A DNA stretch of 64,000 nt, from contig CAZTKJ010000002.1 in NCBI GenBank assembly GCA_964614185.1, positions 73,448 through 137,447 of the forward strand, in the 5' to 3' direction. The DNA is from Suilimivivens sp964614185 (lineage in GTDB: Bacteria > Bacillota > Clostridia > Lachnospirales > Lachnospiraceae). The position numbers and the translations under genes were made by a program. Shown piece after piece: positions 17,501 to 26,163 of this stretch. The notes below the pieces were generated by a model that was given only the letters and a program-made list of their open reading frames with translations, was not told the DNA's origin and did no database searches. Each line of letters begins with the position of its first letter. Within the stretch, counting starts at the first letter, position 1.

Positions 17501-19072
17501 CTAATTTTCTGTTATTGGCTTTACCTGGATATACTCATATTCTGCATATCCACCCTTGAAAGTTCCCGGTGTATTGGCAAATAAACCGATTTTAGCTCCT
17601 ACCCATGTATGGTCTGAGGGCATAAAATCCATCGCAACTTCCTGCTTATCTGTTCCATCTAATGAATAGAACATTTGGAATACAGGATGGTTTTCTTCCT
17701 CTTTCATTTTAAAGATAAAGAAGATTTTTTCGCAGGAATGAGGCAGTTCCATAAGTTCCTGTATCTTTTCCTTCCTATTGCCCTTTTCCTCCTCATAGGA
17801 CCTGCCGAAAATAAGTACTTTAGCATCTTTTGCTGCTTTGACGGCCAGATATGCATAATGCCCGCCCATCATAACCATTCCGGCTTTTTCTCCTTCTGCA
17901 ATCTGACCAAAGTGCATACATACGGCGGCTTCAAAATAAGAGCAGACTAATTTCTGTGTCAATACATTTGCTTCTTCCCAAAGAATGGCATTTTCCTTTC
18001 CTGCCGGATTGAGTGCATAAAGTCTTAAGCAACCGGGGTGATCAGTAAGAGAATAAAAACTTTTTTCCCAATTTCCAAGCCACTGCCACATAAGATTTAA
18101 GGTACTGCCCTTAAAATCATCGGAAGCTTCTAAAGAACAGGGGTTTTCCACAATACCGGTATTCGGTTTTTGATACACCTTACAGGGCTCTCCAAAGCCA
18201 CCCTCTACGGGAATACCGATAATAGGCCAATCATTTTCCCACCTTACCGGCTGCAGATGGGTAATACGTCCATAAAATCCCTTATCCTGAAAATGGATAA
18301 ACCACTCATCTCCGTTTACAGTATCTACAAGACCTCCCTGGTGAGGGCCGTTTATATCACTGCTTCCCTGTTTCATCACGATTCTTTCCTCATAGGGTCC
18401 ATATATATTGGAAGATCGAAGAACCGTCTGCCATCCTGTTTTTACGCCTCCTGCCGGAGCAAAAATATAATAATAACCATTTCTCTTATATACCTTAGGC
18501 CCTTCGATGGTGGGCTGTGTCTCCACTCCATTATATAACAAGTGGTCCTCCGTAATTGCCTTTTTCCCATCCGGTGTCATTTCAAAGATTCCAAGATAGC
18601 TTTTAAATCCTATACGGCTTTTAGCATACCCATGGATCAGATAAGCCCTGCCGTCATCATCCCAAAAAGGACAGGAATCAATCAGCCCTTTACCTGCAAG
18701 AACCAATGTAGGCTCCTCCCACTCTGAAAGCGGGTCCTTACTGCTTACCATAAAGAATCCCTCATCAGGCATTCCGTAGTAAATGTAAAAACGTCCTTCA
18801 TGATAACGAATTGCCGGCGCCCATACGCCCTTAGAATGCTGTGGGATCTTATAATGATCATAATTAATATTTTTTAAAGCATAATTTACAAGCTTCCAGT
18901 TCACCAAATCTTTGGAGATCAGAATGGGAAGTCCCGGAGTATAATTGAAACTGGATGCCGTCATATAATAAGTATCACCTACCCGGATTACATCAGGGTC
19001 AGAATAATCTGCAAATAAAATAGGATTCCGAAAAGTTCCGTCTTCTAAATCAGCTTTCCATAAATATTCCAT
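17501..19072 (-). CDS. GH43 beta-xylosidase/alpha-arabinofuranosidase
   Basis: This 523-residue enzyme has the GH43 propeller with ADYSDPDVIRVGDTYYMT (catalytic base Asp), IDSCPFWDDDGRAYLIHG (second Asp) and TIEGPKVYKRNGYYYIF (acid Glu). A C-terminal concanavalin-like sandwich of about 200 residues shapes the active site in this subfamily. The ATG at 19072 is preferred because GGAGGAAAAA lies just before it. No signal peptide is present. It lies between the CE12 esterase and the ankyrin-GH43 gene in the ABC operon, so it probably removes arabinose, xylose or galactose side chains from imported rhamnogalacturonan fragments. Confidence 0.92.
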   Translation of the reverse strand: MEYLWKADLEDGTFRNPILFADYSDPDVIRVGDTYYMTASSFNYTPGLPILISKDLVNWKLVNYALKNINYDHYKIPQHSKGVWAPAIRYHEGRFYIYYGMPDEGFFMVSSKDPLSEWEEPTLVLAGKGLIDSCPFWDDDGRAYLIHGYAKSRIGFKSYLGIFEMTPDGKKAITEDHLLYNGVETQPTIEGPKVYKRNGYYYIFAPAGGVKTGWQTVLRSSNIYGPYEERIVMKQGSSDINGPHQGGLVDTVNGDEWFIHFQDKGFYGRITHLQPVRWENDWPIIGIPVEGGFGEPCKVYQKPNTGIVENPCSLEASDDFKGSTLNLMWQWLGNWEKSFYSLTDHPGCLRLYALNPAGKENAILWEEANVLTQKLVCSYFEAAVCMHFGQIAEGEKAGMVMMGGHYAYLAVKAAKDAKVLIFGRSYEEEKGNRKEKIQELMELPHSCEKIFFIFKMKEEENHPVFQMFYSLDGTDKQEVAMDFMPSDHTWVGAKIGLFANTPGTFKGGYAEYEYIQVKPITEN

Positions 19073-19103
19073 TTTTTCCTCCATCTATTAATTTTCTAAA
19101 AGG

Positions 19104-19131
19104 AATGGCTTAGGATACTTCCTAAGCCATT
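19104..19131 (-). terminator. Strong hairpin between the CE12 and GH43 genes
   Basis: AATGGCTTAGGA pairs perfectly with TCCTAAGCCATT around a four-base loop. On the minus strand only CCTTTTAG follows, so it probably terminates partially or protects mRNA rather than ending the operon. Confidence 0.55.
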
Positions 19132-19145
19132 CTGTTAACATACGG

Positions 19146-19167
19146 ACGGCTCGCAAAGCGTGGCGTC
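19146..19167. repeat. Short GC-rich intergenic element, copy B
   Basis: Its reverse complement matches copy A at 7189-7211 across CACGCTT(T/C)GCGAGCC. It lies next to the hairpin between the CE12 and GH43 genes, in opposite orientation to copy A. Confidence 0.4.
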
Positions 19168-19181
19168 CATTGTTTAGTTTC

Positions 19182-19868
19182 TCAAATTCCATCTACCAGC
19201 AATTCACTGTAGATCCCACCTAATTCTTTAAGGCCTTTAGCAACACATCCTGCATAAACCACTGCACCTTCATACTTTAAATGTGTATTATCCGTCAGTC
19301 CTTCCGGATGGGAGGGATACTCTCCTTCCGGCAAATGCATATACCAATTCTTGGACTGCTCTGCTCCTGCCTCTATAAGCTTTTTACGGCTCATACTGTA
19401 AAGATCTACCAGCGGCACTGATAAATTCTTTGATGCCTGCTTCATTGCTTCCACATAAGAAAGATGCTCTCCCGGACCTAATATACCCTCTGTATCAAAA
19501 CATCTTCTTTCCAAGGGTGTGATAAATACCGGATATGCCTTTTTATTCCTTGCAACATTTACAAACTTTTCCAGATTGATCATATAATCTGAAAACGGCT
19601 CTGTATACCTTGCCGGATCCTGTATCTTCTCATCATTATGACCAAACTGGATAAAGAGAAAATCTCCCTCCGTAATTCTGTCATAAATTGCAGGCAGTCT
19701 GGATTCATCAATAAAGCTTTTGGTGCTTCTGCCGTTTTTAGCATGATTTTCAATTTTGACCTCAGGCTTTACAAACAGATAAAATACCTGCCCAATGCCC
19801 GTTTGAGGATATGTAGTAATATTGTTATTCTGTACGGTAGAATCACCGGCCCAGTAAATCGTTGACAT
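19182..19868 (-). CDS. Rhamnogalacturonan acetylesterase, SGNH/CE12 family
   Basis: This 228-residue SGNH hydrolase probably removes acetyl groups from rhamnogalacturonan or galacturonan fragments. Block I is WAGDSTVQNN with the nucleophile Ser, block III is FGHNDEK, and block V is LTDNTHLKYEGA with the Asp and His of the triad. There is no signal peptide, so it works in the cytoplasm. It follows the second permease by ten bases in the same operon. The AGGAG lies about 13 bases from the ATG, a rather long spacing. Confidence 0.9.
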   Translation of the reverse strand: MSTIYWAGDSTVQNNNITTYPQTGIGQVFYLFVKPEVKIENHAKNGRSTKSFIDESRLPAIYDRITEGDFLFIQFGHNDEKIQDPARYTEPFSDYMINLEKFVNVARNKKAYPVFITPLERRCFDTEGILGPGEHLSYVEAMKQASKNLSVPLVDLYSMSRKKLIEAGAEQSKNWYMHLPEGEYPSHPEGLTDNTHLKYEGAVVYAGCVAKGLKELGGIYSELLVDGI

Positions 19869-19878
19869 ATATTTTTAG

Positions 19879-20745
19879 TTACTCCTTAACAGCGCCAATA
19901 TTAACACCCTTTACAAAATACTTCTGTAAGAAAGGATACAATGCCATAAACGGTAAGATAGCTGCAATGATACCTGCATTAAACAATGTATTCTGTGATA
20001 CATTGTAAGCCGTAACAGGGGTATCGCCGTCCATAATCATATTTCTCAGTTTATACTGGAAGTTAACCTGCTGAGGGTCGGTAATGTAAATCTTAACTGT
20101 TGAATAATCATTCCATACCGTAACTGCAAACATAAGTCCAATGGAAGCTAATGCTGCTTTAGAAAGGGGAATAACAATCCTGAAGAAAATACCCATAGGA
20201 GTACAGCCGTCAATCTTAGCTGCTTCATACAAGCTTCCGGGAATTCCTTCAAAGAAATTCTTCATAAGTACAAGATTATAAACATTAATTCCATGCTTGA
20301 AAACAAGAATCCATACGTTGTTAACAAGATGCAGCTGCTTCATAACTAAATATTCCGGAATCATACCGCCTGAGAAAATCATGGTAAACATTAAAAAGTA
20401 TGCAATTCCGTTACGTCCGGGAAGAGTTTCCTGTGCAAGCACATATCCGCCCAGTGTAGATAATACAAGACCAAGTACCGTACCCAGAAGCGTTGTAAGA
20501 ACTGAATTGACGAAAGGACGGTACAATGCCTGAGTTTCAATAATCGTCTTATATCCCAGCAATGTGAAATGATCACTGTCCGGCCATAATTTAAACTGAT
20601 AAACACCTACAGAATTTAAAGAGTCTACCAAAACCTTCCAGATGGGAACAAGGATAATTAATCCTAAAAGGATAAACACAACATAATTGATTACATCAAA
20701 TGCTTTAATTTTTACTTTTGGTTTTTTGTAAGCTGTTTTTGCCAT
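19879..20745 (-). CDS. Carbohydrate ABC transporter permease (YtcP/LplC type)
   Basis: This 288-residue membrane permease has about six helices. The binding-protein-dependent EAA loop is EAAKIDGCTPMGIFFRIVIPL. Its family imports oligosaccharides, and those next to pectin enzymes take up galacturonides or rhamnogalacturonan fragments. The ATG at 20745 is chosen because GGAGGTGTGACA precedes it; a GTG two codons upstream overlaps that site. It pairs with the permease upstream. No ATPase gene is present, so a shared MsmX-like ATPase encoded elsewhere is likely. Confidence 0.93.
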   Translation of the reverse strand: MAKTAYKKPKVKIKAFDVINYVVFILLGLIILVPIWKVLVDSLNSVGVYQFKLWPDSDHFTLLGYKTIIETQALYRPFVNSVLTTLLGTVLGLVLSTLGGYVLAQETLPGRNGIAYFLMFTMIFSGGMIPEYLVMKQLHLVNNVWILVFKHGINVYNLVLMKNFFEGIPGSLYEAAKIDGCTPMGIFFRIVIPLSKAALASIGLMFAVTVWNDYSTVKIYITDPQQVNFQYKLRNMIMDGDTPVTAYNVSQNTLFNAGIIAAILPFMALYPFLQKYFVKGVNIGAVKE

Positions 20746-20756
20746 TGTCACACCTC

Positions 20757-21722
20757 CTATACAATACCACGGCCACGAACCTTCTTACTTGCATAATTAC
20801 ATACAATAACAAGGAAACCGCCAACCAGGGATCTAAATAAACCGACTGCCGTTGAATATCCATAGTTAGGCAGCGCAATAGCAAATGTCTGACGATAAAT
20901 ATATGTAGCAATAACATCAGATACATCATATACTGCATTGTTATAAAGTACGAATACAGATTCAAACAGGTTCATAACCTTTGCAAGGTTCAGAATAAGT
21001 ACTGTGATGATCGTATTGGAAAGTGCAGGCATGGTTACGAAACGAATCTTCTGTAAACGTGTTGCACCATCAATATCTGCTGCTTCGTATAACTCAGGAT
21101 TGATACCGGAAAGAGTTGCCAGGAAGATGATGGTTCCCCATCCTGTATCTTTCCAGATATTAATTACATAATAGATCGGACGCCACCATTTGGAGTCTGC
21201 CAGGAAATAAATTCCCATTGCATCCCTTGATATGATTCCAAGATCCTTCAGCCATCCATTGACCATACCTGTACTGGAGGGAGAAAGAAGCAAACTGAAA
21301 ATAGAAGCAACTACTGCCCATGACATAAAGTGAGGCAGATATATAACTGTCTGCAAAGTTTTCTTTGCAAATAAATTTCCCATTTCGTTTAAAAATACTG
21401 ATACAATTACAGATGCAAAAGTGGTGATGATCAGTTTAATGATACTCAGTTCCAAGGTATTCACGAATGCCTTCCAAAATGCATCTGTCTCAAACATTTT
21501 AGTAAAATGCTTCAGTCCTACAAATACCGGCGAACCTACCGGCTTATAATCGTAAAATGCATAACGAACGCCAAGCATGGGCCAATAATTCATAATTAGC
21601 ACAAAAATAAATACCGGTAAAAACATTAAATAGTAACCCCGGTTATTCCAAATGCGAAGTCCTAAGGGTTTTTCCCGTACTTCTACACCTGTAGAAGTAA
21701 AAACCTTCTTCTCTTTCTTCAT
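20757..21722 (-). CDS. Carbohydrate ABC transporter permease (YteP/LplB type)
   Basis: This 321-residue permease has about six helices and the EAA loop EAADIDGATRLQKIRFVTMP. The N-terminal cytoplasmic stretch and length fit the LplB partner of LplC-type permeases. It lies between the binding protein gene and the second permease and follows a 231-base gap containing hairpins. Confidence 0.93.
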   Translation of the reverse strand: MKKEKKVFTSTGVEVREKPLGLRIWNNRGYYLMFLPVFIFVLIMNYWPMLGVRYAFYDYKPVGSPVFVGLKHFTKMFETDAFWKAFVNTLELSIIKLIITTFASVIVSVFLNEMGNLFAKKTLQTVIYLPHFMSWAVVASIFSLLLSPSSTGMVNGWLKDLGIISRDAMGIYFLADSKWWRPIYYVINIWKDTGWGTIIFLATLSGINPELYEAADIDGATRLQKIRFVTMPALSNTIITVLILNLAKVMNLFESVFVLYNNAVYDVSDVIATYIYRQTFAIALPNYGYSTAVGLFRSLVGGFLVIVCNYASKKVRGRGIV

Positions 21723-21953
21723 ACCGCTCTCTTCCTTTCTTGATGCCTAATACATAATCCCCTTTATCTTAAACCGCCAATTTAAACGGTCAAAAATACT
21801 TTAAAATTAAGAAATTCAGCTGTCATACTGTAAAAAGTCATACAGCTGCATCAATAAACAATATTTGTTCTTTATGAATAGCTGCCCTGCCTTAGCAGGA
21901 CAGCTATCATTAGAAAATCATATCCGTTTCTGTTTTTATAGTAAGAAGCTTAC
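21723..21953 (-). other. Intercistronic region between binding protein and permease genes
   Basis: These 231 bases hold no open gene. A long hairpin (21878-21907, ATAGCTG...CAGCTAT with an inner CCTGC/GCAGG) lies just after the binding-protein stop. A second smaller dyad (CAGCTGT...ACAGCTG, 21817-21848) follows. Neither has a T-run, so they more likely stabilise the binding-protein mRNA and lower permease expression than terminate fully. Confidence 0.55.
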
Positions 21954-23582
21954 TTATTCTGCTGCATTCAGTTCTGCTAAGCACTGATCAATAATGCTTC
22001 CAACTGTAGATACATATGTTTCCATAGCAGCATCTACATCACCGCCATTAACAACTACTTCTGTAACAACAGCAAGTTTAGCATCATAGATAGTACCTGT
22101 TTCATTTGTATATGTTTCAGAAGCAGGTGAGATAGGTGCGTCTACACAGTTTTCTGTAAAGAACTTGTTACCTTCTGCTGCTAAATCACTCTGATCTACA
22201 TATCCGTTTGTAAGTCCGCATACTACTAACGCAGGATCAAGATGGTTCTTTTTCCATACAGAGTTAGGATCGTTGGGTGAAGGTTTTAAGTGGAATTCAC
22301 CATCTGCATATTCATAAACCTTCTCGTTATCTGTACCAGGATTGGTTGTAAATGTTTCAGCCTTGGTGGACCAGTGTACATCTTCTGCACCATATGTCCA
22401 AAGTGTCTGTACTACATCGCCATCCATCATGGTTTCAATAAATGCATCAAAGATAGCCTGCTCACGTGCATTGTTGCCATCACCATCATCAATGATACAC
22501 CAAACGGGAGCTTCTCTGTTCAGGTATGCACCTACTTCTGCGATAGGAGCAAGCTGTACTAATTCAGCATCAACTTCGTTCTTAATAAGGTTATCTGTCA
22601 ATGTCTGATACCATGAACCTGCCCAGTATGTAAATACGCCTGAGGAACCTGTCTGGTCATTGGAGAACCATTTCTCACGAGCAATCTTGGTGGATGCTGT
22701 AAGAGTTTCAGGATCAATAGCGCCGTCAGCATATGCCTGCTGTAATCTTACCAAAGCCTGCTTTGTTGCATCTGTCTGGAAACCGTCAATCCATGTTCCG
22801 CTTGCATCCTGAACGATTGCCGGATAAGCATCCTGCCAGAATTCAGGGAGATAGTTGATGTAAGGAGCTTCGTTTCCAAGGAAACCTGCTGCAACAACAC
22901 CATAAGTATCGCCATTTACGCCATTGCCGTCAGGATCTTCATCATGGAATCTCTTCAGCATATCATAATAATCATCATATGTCTTAATATCTGCTGCATT
23001 GATTCCCAGTGCATCCAGCCAAGCTTTCTTTACATAAGTAACGCATCCGTTACCATATGTAGGAGCAAATCCATAAAGCTTGCCGTCTTTCTTTAATCCT
23101 TCATTGATAGCCGGCAGATCCATTCTTGCCTGGAATTCTGCATTTTCATAAGCTTCTGTCATGTCCCAAAGAAGTCCTGTGGGAGCATACTGTGCATACA
23201 TATCTGCACTCATGATAATTACGTCAGGATAATCACCGCCTGCAAAGAGACGTCCTACTGCATCTACATAACCTGAGTGATCCAACTGCTGAATCTCAAG
23301 GTCAACGCCAACTGCATCTTCCCACTGCTTTTCAAAATCAGCCTGGCCGTTATCTACAGTTGCTGTCAGAGTACCGTTAACTACCATTACAACCTTATCC
23401 AGCTGATAGCTTTCTGCCGGTGCGTCTGTTTCTGCATTTGCCGTAGTTTCTGTGTTTGATGCAGCTTCTGTGTTGGAAGTGGTATCTGAAGGTGTTTCAG
23501 ATGTTGAAGATCCACCGCCGCATCCTACTAATGACGCTACAAGTGCAGCTGTCAGAAGTACGGAAATTAATTTCTTTTTCAT
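21954..23582 (-). CDS. Extracellular solute-binding lipoprotein of the pectin ABC transporter
   Basis: This 542-residue protein captures oligosaccharides outside the membrane. It has a lipoprotein signal (MKKKLISVLLTAALVASLVG then Cys) and a Ser/Thr/Glu-rich linker to about residue 60. A family 1 binding-protein fold of the YtcQ/LplA type follows. I start at 23582 because AAGGAGG precedes that ATG; the ATG at 23633 would prefix 17 residues and lies within the operator region. It is the first gene of the binding protein-permease-permease-CE12-GH43-GH43-MATE operon. Its ligand, a rhamnogalacturonan or galacturonan fragment, is inferred from neighbours. Confidence 0.93.
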   Translation of the reverse strand: MKKKLISVLLTAALVASLVGCGGGSSTSETPSDTTSNTEAASNTETTANAETDAPAESYQLDKVVMVVNGTLTATVDNGQADFEKQWEDAVGVDLEIQQLDHSGYVDAVGRLFAGGDYPDVIIMSADMYAQYAPTGLLWDMTEAYENAEFQARMDLPAINEGLKKDGKLYGFAPTYGNGCVTYVKKAWLDALGINAADIKTYDDYYDMLKRFHDEDPDGNGVNGDTYGVVAAGFLGNEAPYINYLPEFWQDAYPAIVQDASGTWIDGFQTDATKQALVRLQQAYADGAIDPETLTASTKIAREKWFSNDQTGSSGVFTYWAGSWYQTLTDNLIKNEVDAELVQLAPIAEVGAYLNREAPVWCIIDDGDGNNAREQAIFDAFIETMMDGDVVQTLWTYGAEDVHWSTKAETFTTNPGTDNEKVYEYADGEFHLKPSPNDPNSVWKKNHLDPALVVCGLTNGYVDQSDLAAEGNKFFTENCVDAPISPASETYTNETGTIYDAKLAVVTEVVVNGGDVDAAMETYVSTVGSIIDQCLAELNAAE

Positions 23583-23617
23583 AAAGACCTCCTTAAATAT
23601 TTGTTTATTTTCTTTTG

Positions 23618-23633
23618 ATGTAAGTGCTTTCAC
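23618..23633. promoter_or_regulatory. LacI-family operator at the ABC operon start site
   Basis: ATGTAAG-TG-CTTTCAC matches the uxaB operator except in the right arm. It lies 11 bases downstream of the -10 box of the binding-protein promoter and covers the expected start site. Confidence 0.7.
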
Positions 23634-23644
23634 ATCTAATTAAA

Positions 23645-23674
23645 ATCATATCATATAAGTTTACAATTTGTAAA
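23645..23674 (-). promoter_or_regulatory. Promoter of the pectin ABC transporter operon
   Basis: On the minus strand TTTACA (plus 23669-23674) and TATGAT (plus 23645-23650) are separated by 18 bases. The start would be near 23638, next to the operator and about 55 bases before the ATG. Confidence 0.65.
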
Positions 23675-23768
23675 GAATAAAGTTAAAAAAACAGTGATTT
23701 TCGTTGATTTTTTATACGTAAATCTTTATTAATCAAACTTTATTCTTTTTTTAGTCTGATTTTAGCCA

Positions 23769-23784
23769 ATGTAAGTGCTTACAA
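23769..23784. promoter_or_regulatory. Upstream LacI-family operator, second copy
   Basis: ATGTAAG-TG-CTTACAA is identical to the uxaB operator except for the last base. It lies 151 bases (centre to centre) upstream of the start-site operator of the ABC operon. Two sites bound by one dimer of dimers could form a repression loop. Confidence 0.65.
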
Positions 23785-23804
23785 GATTTGTCCATTAATA
23801 AGTC

Positions 23805-23861
23805 AAAGACCCCGCCCTTTGGAACATCAAACTAAAAATATTCCAATGAGGCGGAGTCTTT
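23805..23861 (-). terminator. Hairpin after the chemotaxis receptor gene
   Basis: AAAGACCCCGCC pairs with GGCGGAGTCTTT (one mismatch), with an inner TTGGAA/TTCCAA stem. It lies 29 bases after the receptor stop. No clear T-run follows on the minus strand, so termination is probable but not certain. Confidence 0.5.
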
Positions 23862-23890
23862 GGTCTTCGCAAAAACAAATTATTATTAAG

Positions 23891-25999
23891 TTACGTCCTG
23901 AAAACGGCAATTTCTGTCTTTAGATCATCCATATTGCTTCCCAGTATTTCTGCTGTATCATTTAAGTTTTCAACACTGATAAGAAGCTGGTCCGCAATTT
24001 CTCTGACTATTTCTGCCCGGTTTGCTGTTTCTCCAATAATGTCGGAAATATCTTTCACTGCCCATACCGTATCGCTGCGTTCACTGTCAGCCTTTTCCGT
24101 CTTTTCTACTATATCTTTAAGGCCTCCCACAAGCTGGTTCATCTGATCCTTCATATTGCTGAATACCCGAACCACTTCTTCCACTGCTTCTGTCTGCAAC
24201 GCTACCATTGCCTGGGCCCTGTCTGCACTTTTAACACTGTTTTCTGTCTGGGCGCCGATATTGGCTACATTATTTTGAATCTGACCGGCTGCTTTTGCCG
24301 AATCATCAGCCAGTTTTCTGATTTCTTCTGCAACTACTGCAAATCCCCGTCCTGCGCTGCCTGCCCGTGCAGCTTCAATCGATGCATTTAGGGAAAGAAG
24401 ATTAGTCTGCTCTGAAATAGAAGTAATTGTTCCTACAAAGGAATTGATGATCTCCGATTCTTCCTTCAAAGAGGCAATGCTTTCACTGACCTCAGCCGTC
24501 ATCTGTGTTGTTTCTCTTGCTCTGTCACCAAGAATCTGTATCATTTCCATTCCCTGTCCGATCAGGTCCTCTGTCCGGGAAACCAGCTGTTCCACTTTTT
24601 CTACCACATTGCTGACACCCTGTATATCCTCAGAAAGCACATCTGTCAGTTCCACACATTTTTGCGCATGCCGTGTCTGTCTGCCGATTCCTTCATTAAT
24701 TTCATCAATGGCTCTTGTGATCTTCTGAGAATATTCATTGATGACTGTTGAATTTTTCTCCACCTCTTGGGAGGATTTTTCCAGTTGTCCTGTAGCAGTG
24801 CTTACCTTATTTACCAGTTTTTTCGTATTTACGATCATATCGGAAGCTGAGTCTGCAAGTCCTCTAAATTCATCATTCCCTTTCACAGACACCTGCACTG
24901 TCAAATCTCCTCTTGCCACTTCTCCGAATTTTTGGGATATCTGTTTCATATTAGATTGAATACCGCTGACAATCAGCATCCCTATGATCAATGCTGCCAC
25001 GCAGGCCAGAATCACCAATCCTACTGTCAGAGATTTGATTCCCTGGGCCTGACTGGTTACTACGCTCATGGGCACCAGGGTACATACCGTAAAACCTCTT
25101 TCCAGGCTTTTACTGTAAATGAAAAGGTATCTTGTATCATTAAAATCAACCTGGACAGTTCCTGACGGTGTCTCCTCATCAATGGCAGTAAAAAATTCCT
25201 TATCTGCAAATACAGTTTTACCTTCTGTAAGAAGGCTCTCCTGACCTTCTGCCAGTTTTTCGGAAATTACCTCCTGACCGCCTTCCGTAACGAATCCCGT
25301 AATACTTCCCTCTCCCAAATCCAACTGTTCAATAAATTCTCTGATCGTAGATTCTTTGATATCAATGACTACACAGCCGTTATTGCCATCTGCCATCTGC
25401 TGATAGGCAAGAATATAATCACTGTTTTTCAGTTCCAGATATGTATTCAGTGAATCATGGTTATCCACCCATTTCGTAATACCTCTTATGGTAGCTCCCA
25501 TTTCTTCTTTATATTGGTTTAAAATACCTTTAGCCCCTGTACTTGTCCCTGTGGAAAGCATACTGACATTTTCCTTAGTCACAATGTGGATATTGTCAAT
25601 AAACGGGTTTGCTGTTTTAGAAGACAACATCGTAGATTGAATGCTTTTTAAGGCTTCGGCCTTCTGTACCGGATCCTTTTCCAAATTTCCTTTTAAATAC
25701 GCGGACAAAGAAACATCAAAGGCCAGCTTCATACCATCTGCTTCAATAAACGTACAGCTCATGTCTATATAGTCCTTTGCCATACTGATAGTCTGTATTG
25801 TGGATTCCTGAAATTTCTCGCTCAATCCCTGAGCTGACTTCTGATAGGAGGAAATTCCGACAATAATCATAAAAAACACAGGAATCAAAAAGCAGATCAT
25901 AATTTTGTTCCGAATGCCGAAGAGCATCCATTTTGTTTGTTTAACCTGCCTTTCTCGTTTTATTTTTTTCTCTGTTTCCTTCTTTTTTGTCCTGATCAT
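23891..25999 (-). CDS. Methyl-accepting chemotaxis protein
   Basis: This 702-residue receptor has one membrane helix near residues 30-50 (IMICFLIPVFFMIIVGISSY) and an extracellular sensor of about 250 residues of the Cache type. A second helix (VGLVILACVAALIIGMLIVSG), a HAMP domain and a long cytoplasmic signalling domain follow. The conserved hairpin tip reads EQTNLLSLNASIEAARAG. I start it at 25999, where GGGAGGGACAA precedes the ATG; the ATG at 26068 is upstream of the likely promoter. Its location between two sugar-transport operons suggests it senses a carbohydrate or its binding protein, but the ligand is unknown. Confidence 0.93.
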   Translation of the reverse strand: MIRTKKKETEKKIKRERQVKQTKWMLFGIRNKIMICFLIPVFFMIIVGISSYQKSAQGLSEKFQESTIQTISMAKDYIDMSCTFIEADGMKLAFDVSLSAYLKGNLEKDPVQKAEALKSIQSTMLSSKTANPFIDNIHIVTKENVSMLSTGTSTGAKGILNQYKEEMGATIRGITKWVDNHDSLNTYLELKNSDYILAYQQMADGNNGCVVIDIKESTIREFIEQLDLGEGSITGFVTEGGQEVISEKLAEGQESLLTEGKTVFADKEFFTAIDEETPSGTVQVDFNDTRYLFIYSKSLERGFTVCTLVPMSVVTSQAQGIKSLTVGLVILACVAALIIGMLIVSGIQSNMKQISQKFGEVARGDLTVQVSVKGNDEFRGLADSASDMIVNTKKLVNKVSTATGQLEKSSQEVEKNSTVINEYSQKITRAIDEINEGIGRQTRHAQKCVELTDVLSEDIQGVSNVVEKVEQLVSRTEDLIGQGMEMIQILGDRARETTQMTAEVSESIASLKEESEIINSFVGTITSISEQTNLLSLNASIEAARAGSAGRGFAVVAEEIRKLADDSAKAAGQIQNNVANIGAQTENSVKSADRAQAMVALQTEAVEEVVRVFSNMKDQMNQLVGGLKDIVEKTEKADSERSDTVWAVKDISDIIGETANRAEIVREIADQLLISVENLNDTAEILGSNMDDLKTEIAVFRT

Positions 26000-26036
26000 T
26001 TGTCCCTCCCACAATTTCACGATTATCCTTGTGCAC

Positions 26037-26042
26037 ATTATA
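26037..26042 (-). promoter_or_regulatory. Putative -10 box of the chemotaxis receptor gene
   Basis: TATAAT on the minus strand lies 37 bases upstream of the chosen ATG. The -35 region is poor (TTTCCT at 17 bases), so the promoter class is uncertain. Confidence 0.4.
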
Positions 26043-26088
26043 CTACAACTTAGCAAAATAGGAAACAAATTTGTAAAATCTGCTTCTC

Positions 26089-26117
26089 TTGCTATCTGCC
26101 TGTTTCTATGCTATGAT
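26089..26117 (+). promoter_or_regulatory. Promoter of the serine hydrolase gene
   Basis: TTGCTA (26089-26094) and TATGAT (26112-26117) are 17 bases apart, about 47 bases before the ATG at 26164. An in-frame upstream start at 26089 would fall inside the -35 box. Confidence 0.6.
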
Positions 26118-26163
26118 GAACCCAAAATTTATCTGGACAGTAAACTATAGGAGGTTTTATTAT

